Source: Aselliscus stoliczkanus
Taxonomy: Eukaryota; Chordata; Mammalia; Chiroptera; Hipposideridae
DNA: 64,000 nt
Direction: 5' to 3'
Assembly (NCBI GenBank): GCA_033961575.1
Contig: CM066740.1
Coordinates: forward strand, 62,813,213 to 62,877,212
Below are positions 55,541-64,000 of the stretch, one piece after another. Position 1 is the stretch's first letter. Each line of letters opens with the position of its first letter. The notes beneath the pieces were generated by a model. That model had not been told where the DNA came from and did no database searches. It saw only the letters and a list, made by a program, of their open reading frames with translations. The position numbers and the translations under genes were made by a program.

Positions 55541-56941
55541 TTGGGTTGTCGGAAAAGCCATGACGTATTTTGTCTGTTTTTCAAGGGTCATTTATATAGA
55601 GAACAAAGATCAATCAATGATATATTGCCTGATTTGTTTGATAACCGTTTGCCATCTTTCAGTGAACTTCGTAATTCCTCGTTCATAGAAGGACCTGTCG
55701 TTATTTGCGAAAAACTGAACAAGGTGCTGATTTACAGCCTCATCTGAATTGAACATTATACCACTCAAGGAGTTTTGAAAAGAGCAAAACAAGTGTAAGT
55801 CTGAAGGTGCAAGGTCAGGTGAGTATGGTGGGTGTTGGTAACACATCCCATCCAAGCTCCAATAATTTTTGATGGGTGATCAAATTTGTGTCTCACGTTG
55901 TTGTGATGGAACACAACTCCTTTACAATTAACAATCTCTGGACGTTTCCAGATGATGGATTTGTCCAAACTGCCGGCCGAGTGGCGCGGTGGTTAAGAGC
56001 TGGCTTGGGATGCCAGCAGCCCCGGTTCGGATCCCACATGTGAAGGCCAGTGACACTGCCTATAAAAAGAAAAAAAAACCAAAAAACAAAAAAAGTGTCC
56101 AATTGCTGACAGTACACATTCAAATTGATTGTTTAGTTTCTTGGTAGGAGTTAGAAAAATATGACACCTTTAAAATCCCACCACACTGCGAGCATAACCT
56201 TCTTCTGATGAATGTCTGTTTTCGATGTCTTTGGAGGCGAATCATCATGTCGGGGCCAAGACCGTTTGCACACCACATTGTTGTAAACAATCCACTTCTC
56301 ATCACCAGTTATCAGTTGCTTCAAAAAAGGATGGTTTTCCTCATGTTTAATGAGCATATCGCAGATGTTTATACACGCTGTCAAATGAACTTCTTTGAGA
56401 GTTCATGCAGAACCCAAATATCGAGCTTGCTTACATATCCCAGCTTCTTCAGGTGGTCATGAAAGCTTGAATGATGGATGTTCAATGTTTCTGCAATTTC
56501 TTGTGTCATGTAACGTGGGTTTGACTCGATCAATGGCTTTATTTTGTCGTCATCAACCTCGGTGGGCCTCCCTGACCGAGGAGTGTCATTGAGATCAAAA
56601 TCACCAGCACAGAATTTGATGCAGCATCATTGGCACTGATGTTCTTGTAGAGCATTGTCACCATAAGCTTTATGCAACTTTTCACAAGCTTGACACTCGT
56701 TCTTCCTTTTATGGAAGTAAAACAGTGAAATATGGCAAAAATGCAGTTTGGTCTTCCATCTTCAACTTGTAAAATTTCCAAAGCAACCAAATTGCTCAAT
56801 TTTTTTTTTTTAGAATGAAGCTAGATCTGTCAGCTGTCAAATGACACAGCAATAACATAGATGTGAATAACTCTAGTACTTCTAAAAATGAACAAGTGCC
56901 ATCTGTCGCAAACATGCGTCATGACTTTTCCAACAACCCAA
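55541..56941 (-). mobile_element. Near full-length mariner, inactive
   Basis: Both TIRs are present (TTGGGTTGTCGGAAAAGCCA and, inverted, TTGGGTTGTTGGAAAAGTCA), with TA on each side (55539-55540 and 56942-56943). Minus the SINE it is about 1.28 kb, the normal mariner size. The transposase is read on the minus strand from about 56799. N-terminal helix-turn-helix parts are visible (PRYMTQEIAETLNIHHSSF-like). The catalytic core is at about 56170-56340 (GDEKWIVYNN). The C-terminal YSPDLAPSD region is near 55820. Several frameshifts and stops, plus an inserted SINE, inactivate it. Confidence 0.9.
55973..56094 (+). mobile_element. SINE family A inside mariner
   Basis: Consensus-like head (CCGGCCGAGTGGCGCGGTGG). 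It is flanked by TTGTCCAAACTGC and GTGTCCAATTGC, an imperfect TSD. It lies between two conserved blocks of the transposase. Confidence 0.92.
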
Positions 56942-56943
56942 TA

Positions 56944-57379
56944 TATCTCTCATGGTCCAGCAAACTATAAATTAAAATATGCTATTGGCCCCCCAACAGT
57001 CAATATAAAATGGAGGTGTAGGAACAGTCATCACAACCCAGCAATGGAACATGATGGAAATGACCAAATGCCGCTCCCCGGGAAACTCAGGTCTCCTTGC
57101 CATCAGTAGAGTGCTTGCCTTGGTTAGCCCACTGGGCGACCCAATCCTGCTCTTTGGGAAGAGCTCCTTGTCTATTTTCCTCAGGAAGGTTTTTCATTTT
57201 CCATTGTCCTTCCTGGCTACAACTGGGGCTAACAGCTTCCAAAGCACACTGTAGATTTAGAGTGAACACAAATAGTGATTTGCCAAGAATAGTACCTTTT
57301 TACACCGTTACCAATGTAATAATGAAAAGCTCCCCTTTCTCTCAAAAGTACCCTGGGTAATAAATTACATAATCATTGC
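56944..57379. other. Flank
   Basis: No gene or clear repeat boundary. The left part of the following LTR may begin here. Confidence 0.35.
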
Positions 57380-57755
57380 ATTCCCGAATTCAATTCACAA
57401 CGAAATGAACTCTGCCAACCACCACAAGCCACATGAGCTTGGACAGGACCCCAAGTCTCAGATGAGATTGCAGCCCCTGACTCACCTTGATTTCAGCTTG
57501 GTGAGCCCCTGAACAGAAGACCTGGCTAAACTGTGCCTGTACTCTTGACCCATGGAAACTGTGAGATAATGCACAGTTATATATATATATATAATTTTTA
57601 GAGGGCAGTGTCACTGGCCATCATATGTGGGATCTGAACCAGGGCCGCTGGCGTCCCAAGCCAGCTCAACCACCACGCCATTCGGCCGGCCCTCACTTGC
57701 ATTGTTTTTAGATACTTTGTGATAACTTGTTACATAGCGGTAGACAAATAATACA
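57380..57755 (+). mobile_element. MLT1-type (MaLR) solo LTR, 3' part
   Basis: Motif order TTGATTTCAGCTTGGTGAGC, GACCCATGGAAACTGTGAGA, then GATACTTTGTGATAACTTGT and GTAGACAAATAATAC is the well-known MLT1 3' half. A family A SINE splits it. Confidence 0.75.
57597..57692 (-). mobile_element. SINE family A
   Basis: Reverse copy beside a short (TA)n run at 57580-57594, ending GCCATTCGGCCGGCCC. It interrupts the MLT1 LTR. Confidence 0.92.
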
Positions 57756-58689
57756 TCCTCTGAAATGATGGGCTTGGGTGGGAAGGCAATAAATACCCTT
57801 ATTCTCATCTCAGCCTTCAACCTTTCGTCCTGGCATTACCACTTTGCACCTGAAGTAAGTCCATGCAAGTGAGAGAATGAACGAGCCTGAGTCAGGTTCA
57901 CTGAACTTGAAAACTTTTTTGGGATCAGTAATTAGTACATGGCAGTCCTTGCAAGAGATTTCATGTTGCAAGAAGTTCAACAGTGTTGAAGTCTCAAACA
58001 TCCCAGACACAGGAGGTGGGATTCAGTACAGCTACTAACTGCCTCCTTTCATTTCCACCGCATTTTGTAGATTAACTATCTTCAGCCTAAGGGCCCGACA
58101 ATCTTCATTGTCTTCTTTCTTATTGTTAAAGCCATGTCATTCTACTCTCCAAGGTTTGGAGGAAAGAATTTCCAAGCCATGGCCTAACGCCAGCTTTCCA
58201 GCCTACAATACCAATGGTGTACTGACTCTCCCTCCCAGTTGAGCAATGCTCCCTTCCTCTAGGGTGTTAGTTTTGATTGTCACAAGGATTAGGGGGTGTC
58301 ACTGGCATCTGGTGCCTGGGGCTGCAGATAAATTCACTGGAGTGCTTTACACACTGTACTGTATTAAAATGTCAGTGGAATTCCTGTGGATGTATATTGC
58401 CTTTAGCCAATGCCACAGATTTTGTTACTTGTAGGACTTCATCTCTGGTACCAAATTCTGTGTAGGATGAGGCAAAAATGAATGATTGAAAGTAAAAAGA
58501 AAAAAAAAAAGCCAAAACAGCAGTGGCTTGAACAAGATTCCAGTTGACGTCTCAGTCCAACTAGGCAGACCAAGGCTGACAAGGCTCTCCACCACTTCAG
58601 GCTCAGCCTCACAGGATCTGAGTTTCAATTTTCTATTGGACTCTCATCATGTTGTAGGTATTCATTAGACATTAGGAAAATCAACCATT
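57756..58689. other. Flank
   Basis: Largely unassigned; 58510-58630 is a fragment of the old repeat seen at 54980. No gene recognised. Confidence 0.4.
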
Positions 58690-59975
58690 TGTTAACTAAG
58701 TTGCATTCTTCTCCTGTGGCAGATTTGTCTTTTGACTTTGCTTAGAGCATATTAAGCCATATAGAAATACCTTGATTTTTATGAGGTAAAATACATTATT
58801 GTATGGATTCTGAGGATTTTGTCTTAGAAAGGTCCTCTAATACTCTGAAACTATTTAAAAATTGCTACGATGATTTCTTCAAGTTTTATAATTATGCAAT
58901 TAAATCTCTGATCCAATTTTAACTTGATGTAAGGCGTGAGGTACAGATCCAATTTACTTTTTTTTTTTTTAAATCCAGCTGGCTACCCTATTGTCCCAAT
59001 CCCATTAATAATTTATCTTTACCCCAATGATGTGTTTAAAATCAGAACAGTTAAAATACCCCAATGATGAGACTTGGTTTAAAATCAGAACTGAGTACTA
59101 CATTTTTGAAATGTTTTAATGGTATTTACTGAGAGGATCACGTTTTTTCTTTTCTTTTTTTTTTGTGAAGATTTTATTGGGGAATTGGGGAGAGGACTGG
59201 CCAAGTTGTTGTTCTTCAATCTTAGTTGTGGAAGGCACCAGTCACCATCTGGCTTCCCATTGGCAGCTAGTGGCATCTAAGCTCAAGGTGCTATGTTCAA
59301 TCTTAGTTGTGGGTGGGTGTAGCCACCATGCCATGTGGGAGTCAAACCAGCAGCCTTATTAATAGCATGTGCTCTATTTACTGAGCCAACCGGGCAGCAG
59401 CTTAGCTCAAGGTGCCGAGTTCAGTCTTAGCTGTGGGTAGGCATAGCCCACCATTGAACAGGCAATCTTGTTGTTACACCAGCTGAGTCATCCTGCCACC
59501 TGTTGGCAGCTCAGCGGCAGCTCAGTTTGGGGCACAGTTTCACTGGCCCATGAGGGAATCCAACTGGCAGCCCTGTTGCTCAGAGCTTGCGCTCTTAAGC
59601 GAATTCTTAACCAATTGAGCCACTCAGCTGGCCCCTACATTTTTCTTTTATAATAATATGCTAATATAGTGAGGTACATTAGATTTGCTAACAAGGAATA
59701 ATTACTGTACTGCAGTGATAAATCCTTGGTCATAATGTAGTATATTTTGGTTATTGTATTAAAAGTTTTTGCTCTGAACTTTACAGGGAAGTTTTATTAA
59801 GGTTTTTTTTTTTTTGGTGCTATTCTTATTTAAGGTTATGCTGGTCTCATAACAAATAGATTTCTTTTTCTACCATCAAGGATACTTTCTATAACAGAAA
59901 TGATCTGTAATATGAAAAGTCTGATAAAGTTCACTGTAATATATGGGTCTAATGACTTTTTTGGTATTTATTTTC
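58690..59975 (-). mobile_element. Old L1 ORF2 fragment, antisense
   Basis: 58900-59000 (AAATCTCTGATCCAATTTTA, TGTAAGGCGTGAGGTACAGA) and 59820-59975 (TATGCTGGTCTCATAACAAA) are two parts of an L1 ORF2 reverse-transcriptase region in antisense. They are split by a family D SINE and heavily diverged. Confidence 0.6.
59153..59635 (-). mobile_element. SINE family D
   Basis: Reverse copy with a single-unit tail (GATTTTATTGGGGAATTGGG). Likely TSD ACGTTTTTTCTTTT near 59140 against ACATTTTTCTTTT near 59637. Confidence 0.92.
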
Positions 59976-60021
59976 TTCTCATATGGAGTTCCAAACATGT
60001 CTCCATAAGTAGTATATTTTA

Positions 60022-60128
60022 TTTATTTATTCTTGAGGGCAGTGTCACTGGTCCTCATATGTGGGACCCGAACCGGGGCCGCTGGTTTCCTAAGCCAGCG
60101 CTTAACCACGGCGCCACTTGGCCGGCTC
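60022..60128 (-). mobile_element. SINE family A
   Basis: TSD CATAAGTAGTATATTTTA at 60004-60021 against CGTAAGTAGTATATTTTA at 60130-60147. Confidence 0.95.
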
Positions 60129-60147
60129 CCGTAAGTAGTATATTTTA

Positions 60148-60467
60148 ATTGACAAAATATATCAGACACCAAAAATTGAGAATGCTGTAATACCTGCAGA
60201 CCCTCACCCAGTTTAAGAAACATTCTTATAGATAGAACAGAATCCCTCTGCTGTCCCCACCCGTTCCCTGCCCCTCCCACACATGCACTATCCTGATTGG
60301 GTGTTTCACTTCACTGAATGTCTTAGGCATTTGCTATTATCAAAACAGTAAGATGTACATTCAAATTACACTGTACTTAGTTAGCTTCCTGCAACTTGCT
60401 TTCTTCTCAACATTTATAATATGTTGTTACATGAAGCTCCAGCTCATGAGTTTTGAAAAGCTACATG
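60148..60467 (-). repeat. Old L1-type 3' relic, weak
   Basis: TACACTGTACTTAGTTAGCTT and CAACATTTATAATATGTTGT with the continuation after the SINE (60940-61080, GTTACTGGGTATTCAGATTG) suggest an old antisense L1 or related relic. Diverged; low certainty. Confidence 0.35.
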
Positions 60468-60929
60468 TGGGCCGGCCAAGTGGTGCACTGGTTAAGAGCT
60501 GGCTTGGGACACCAGCGGCCCCGGTTCGGATCCCACATATGAGGGCCAGTGACACTGCCCTCTACAGCTAAGATGGTGAACAACAGCTCCACCTGGAGCT
60601 GGGCTCTGCGAGTCCTAGTGACGATGTAGGCTGTAGGCTGCAAGCCCTGCTGCAGTGGGCTGCCATACGCTACAGTGAGAGGCCGGCAGCCAGCGTGAGC
60701 GGCCAGCAGTTGGTGTGAGCTTGCCAACAGCTGCCGTGAGCGACGTCCAGAGGCAGGCGACCTATCTGCCTCACCCGGGAAGAGCGCAATGATGATACCA
60801 ACACGGGCCAGTGAAGCAATGTCCTCCACAATGAGACTGAAGAACAAAAGGACAGCAACTTGTCTGTTCCCTTTCCCCAGTTCCCCAACGCTGTTCCCAT
60901 CCCCCAACTCCCCAATTTAAAATTTAAAA
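60468..60929 (+). mobile_element. SINE family B
   Basis: Full-length, near-consensus head, but the tail AATAAAATCTTT is altered to AATTTAAAATTT, losing the polyadenylation signal. Likely TSD AAGCTACATG at 60458-60467 against AACCTACATG at 60931-60940. Confidence 0.93.
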
Positions 60930-61145
60930 AAACCTACATGCTTTGCTTATCCCAGTGTTAACCACCTACGGCATCTGTACTCACTCTGTTACTGGGTATT
61001 CAGATTGGTTTAGATTTTGACACGACACATCTCTGTCAAGGAATAGATTTCCACTTTGTCTTTCTCCTCCAAAAAGCCCCAAACTTACTTTGTCCCTTTA
61101 TGGGAAAAATTAGTGTACATGAGAAGGGTTTTCTTTCCTGTTTAA

Positions 61146-61647
61146 TTTTTTTTTTTAATAAAGATTTTATTGGGGAATTGTGGGAAGAACAGTGTTGGGG
61201 AATTGGGGAAGGGGACCAGACAAGGTGTTGTTCTTCAGTCTTCGTTGTGAAGGGCACCAGTCGCCATCTGGCTGCCCATCAACAGCTCATGGCCTTTAAG
61301 CTCAAGGTGCTGTGTTCAATCTTAGTTGCGGGTGGGCGTAGCCACCATGCCATGCGGGAGTCAAACCAGCAGCTTTGTTGTTAAGAGCACACGCTCTATC
61401 CACTGAGCCTTTCGGGCGGCAGCTCAGCTCAAGGTGCCGAGTTGTTTTAGTTGCCAGTTGGCATAGCCCACCATTGAACAGGCAATCTTGTTACACCAGC
61501 TGAGCCATCCTGCCACCTGTTGGCAGCACAGCAACAGCTCAGCTCGGGTGCAGTGTCACTAGCCCATGTGGGAATCCAACTGGTGGCCCTGTTGCCCAGT
61601 TCTCATGCTCTAAGCCAACTCTTAACCAACTGAGCCACCTTGACGGC
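61146..61647 (-). mobile_element. SINE family D
   Basis: Reverse copy with an intact AATAAAGATTTTATTGGGGA tail and one middle module, ending GAGCCACCTTGACGGCCCC. TSD not clear. Confidence 0.91.
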
Positions 61648-63047
61648 CCCTGCTTTTTCTTTATTTGAGAGGTTTCTAGTGTCCTGGAACCCTGATTACC
61701 TGTATTTCCCAGTGCATTCCAAAAGAGCCAGTCTTCCCTATGTGTCTAATTTAAACATGAGAGCTACAGATCCTGGGTGTTCTTGTAGGAAACAAGAGGC
61801 AAGCACACATGTTCAGCTGGAAGTCTGGAAGAGGTCTACCTCAGTGCTCAGACTGGGAAGCGGGAGTCACAAAAACTGAAGCCAAAGAGGAAGGCAGTGG
61901 TTTTTACTGTTTAGTAAACAAAACTTTGCGGATTTGGGCTGGTATCCTTTTAGAAAGAGAACTCCTTGGATATTTATTTAGTTTAAGAGCTGGGCATTTT
62001 ACAAATTTCTATCTGTTATCTTTTCAGACATATCAACTTTGTTCTGTAAGTCTTCTAGTAATCAGTGAGCGTTAACGTCACATAGTCCTACAAGCTCATT
62101 ATGTTATCAGGACCAGTGGCTGATTTGACAGTTGTGATGTGTGCGTTCTAGTCAGTTCACGTGAAAAAAAAATGTGAAGAGTTCACGCAACTCAGATAGT
62201 TACCCTGCAAAATAAAACTGATAGTTTTACATTGTACGTTTAAAACTGATAAAAATGTTTTAGTATTATATTAGCTACATTCTATTTTTATAAGAACACT
62301 TAACTTTATCCTTTGTGTTGGTTTCATTTTTATACTATGATATGTGTTTGAAACAACAGTCACATTTAGTTTCAGCTGAATAATGCTATTTGACCATGGT
62401 GTAGCTATCCGACGGCGCTATACTAGAAAACATGGCTTCCTTGAGATATGAGTGAACTTACTACCAGTTATATACATGCATACTTAACAAAACATTAGTG
62501 TGCTGAAGTAGTGTCCAACTTATTCTTTTCAGGAAGGCTTCCTTGCCTTGACATCCCTTTAAAAGCTACCTTAGTTAGGTAAGTTATGCTTTAAGTTTAT
62601 CTTGTAAACAATCTTGAAGTATTTTTATCCATGACACGTCTTCCTAAATAGGCTTGAGGTGTACCAAGATATTGACCCCCTGCCCCATTTGGCAGCCTCA
62701 TCCATTGCTCCCAGAGTGCCTTACAAGCATCATCTTCTGTATGTGCTGTGATGTGAAAACGCTTGGGAAACACTGCTATATGGTCACATGACCACTTTGT
62801 AGACACCATTAAGAAACCGTTTTATATCTTCCTGACTCCACAATGCCTTAGAGTACTCCTCTGAACACAGTGCAATTAATCTTGAATGACCTGACATTTT
62901 CTAATACCAATTAGACCTTAAAAGTTTTAACTGGTTATTTTACTTTTAATTGGTGAATATTTTGCACATTTCCCAATAACTATCACTACTGGCCAATTCT
63001 AGCTTTTGCATAAAAGAATGTCACATTTGAAAAAATGCCTATATAAG
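61648..63047. other. Flank, single-copy looking
   Basis: About 1.4 kb without a young repeat. AACGCTTGGGAAACACTGCT near 62758 hints at a MER5-like hAT relic. No exon recognised. Confidence 0.4.
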
Positions 63048-63479
63048 GGCCGGCTGAGTGGCGCAGTGGTTAAGTGCTGGCTTGGGAGGGTGAGGTCTGA
63101 GCAGCAGGGCCGCCGGTTCGGATCCCACATGGGCCAGTGGCTACGTCTACAGCTAAGGTAGTGAACAACAGCTCGACCTGGAGCTAGGCTGCCATGAGCC
63201 ACCAGCGATGGTGTAGGCCACAGTGGGGCCATAAGCTACTGTGAGTGGCCAGCAGCCAGCGTGAGTGGCGTGAGGCACTGTGAGTGGTCATCCAATGGCC
63301 AGTGACTGATCTGCCTCAGTGGGGAAGAGTGCAATGATCACAATACCAACATGCGCCAATGAAGCAACATCCTCCACAATTAGACTGAAAAAGGACAGCA
63401 ACTTGTCTGTTTCCCTTCCCCGATTCCCCAATGCTGTTCCCTCCCCTATTCTGTAATAAAATCTTAAAGAAAAAAAAAA
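63048..63479 (+). mobile_element. SINE family B, D-like head
   Basis: The head has the extra arm (GTCTGAGCAGCAGGGCCGCC) otherwise typical of family D, joined to a B body and AATAAAATCTT tail. TSD not found. Confidence 0.9.
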
Positions 63480-64000
63480 AAGTAGTAACAGCAGTACACT
63501 GTGATTCTAGTTTTAGAGAACCTACTGTAATGAACAAACACACTCTCTTTTTGGGATGTTTCCTAACATGCATGCAGTTACAAACAACTGTTGGCAGCTG
63601 GCAGCAGCCCCAACTGATCATCAGCATGGAGGGTCCTTTCAAAGGCTCTTGCATTCTTCCAAAGCTCTGGGTGTGGTCATATTAAGTGAAAAAATGATTT
63701 TAACCACAGAAAAGGCCACCCAAATACTACAGAATTACTGTATCTATAGCTGTGCTTAATTACTGAGCTAAGAATTTCACGTTCCAAGAACGTTTGTAAT
63801 GAGCTGGAATTTCTAGGGCACCTTTCTTTGAATGCTCCTGTTCTCACTTGTTTCCAAAATCCTGCATGAGGACGGGCCTCATGAGTATCTGTGGCACATA
63901 TTCATGTAACCCACACAAATGTATTACACATGTATGTCCAGGTACAGTGCACACCAACACACTCATGGCACGATACTTACCTCTGTTGTGATTCTTGGTT
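63480..64000. other. Flank at window end
   Basis: Single-copy looking. A strong minus-strand donor-like site (CAGAG then GTAAGTATCG) lies at about 63975-63990. Translation of the visible upstream bases matches no CAPZA2 residue I know. Confidence 0.35.

Noticed and set aside
5745..63160. tRNA-like heads of the SINEs as tRNA genes
   Set aside because: They have A- and B-box-like motifs but fused bodies, poly-A tails and TSDs, and no acceptor-stem pairing typical of a functional tRNA.
63480..64000. CAPZA2 3' end, expected upstream of ST7 by synteny
   Set aside because: I looked for the conserved C-terminal residues on the minus strand and did not find them; the gene probably lies beyond 64000.
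1..64000. A new defence, toxin or biosynthetic gene system
   Set aside because: Nothing in this mammalian window has the coding density or gene clustering such a system needs. The unusual content is retroposon architecture.

Overview
This is a window of mammalian nuclear DNA, mostly non-coding and very rich in retroposons. The only host protein-coding sequence I can support is the first coding exon of ST7 (suppressor of tumorigenicity 7). It lies on the minus strand at 22909-23059 inside a CpG island (about 22080-23340). The exon ends at a canonical splice donor. Positions 1-22902 are therefore ST7 intron 1, and positions above about 23300 are 5' flanking DNA. In other mammals that flank leads towards CAPZA2 and MET, but I see no CAPZA2 exon here.

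The organism is a placental mammal. Evidence is the L1 elements, MIR relics, MLT1-type LTRs and the ST7 exon. At least 40 tRNA-derived SINE copies belong to families with a head reading roughly GGCCGGCCGAGTGGCGCAG. These heads, together with young-looking mariner elements and a gammaretrovirus-like ERV, suggest a bat, perhaps of the horseshoe or leaf-nosed group. That assignment is inference from general knowledge and was not tested.

Layout. 1-351: mariner fragment. 1218-2640: 5'-inverted L1 carrying a SINE. 4003-4200: 24-bp tandem repeat. 5667-5941: pogo/Tigger-like MITE carrying a SINE. 6301-8936: L1 with an intact ORF1 and almost no ORF2. 12498-12576: 79-bp mariner MITE. 13220-16705: a second ORF2-deleted L1, antisense. 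17.6-21.7 kb: SINE cluster. 22.1-23.3 kb: ST7 promoter and exon 1. 23.7-41.3 kb: flanking DNA with many SINEs, including chimeric SINE dimers. 42-44 kb: two LTR-like blocks in inverted orientation. 45.7-46.2 kb: deleted mariner. 46940-52583: a 5.6-kb ERV with two LTRs, proline-type primer site, degenerate gag, heavily deleted pol and env, and two SINE insertions. 54.6-54.9 kb: hAT-type palindromes. 55541-56941: near full-length dead mariner with the same termini as the MITE at 12.5 kb. 57.4-64.0 kb: MLT1 LTR, old L1 and more SINEs.

The SINEs are called here family A (short tRNA head, about 100 bp), B (A-type head plus body and AATAAA/TCTTT tail, about 430 bp), C (about 130 bp), D (several tRNA-like modules plus the same tail as B, about 480-620 bp) and E (about 170 bp). 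These letters are working labels, not database names. Most copies have clear target-site duplications (TSDs), as expected for L1-driven insertion. No operon, CRISPR array, functional tRNA/rRNA gene or intact viral gene is present.
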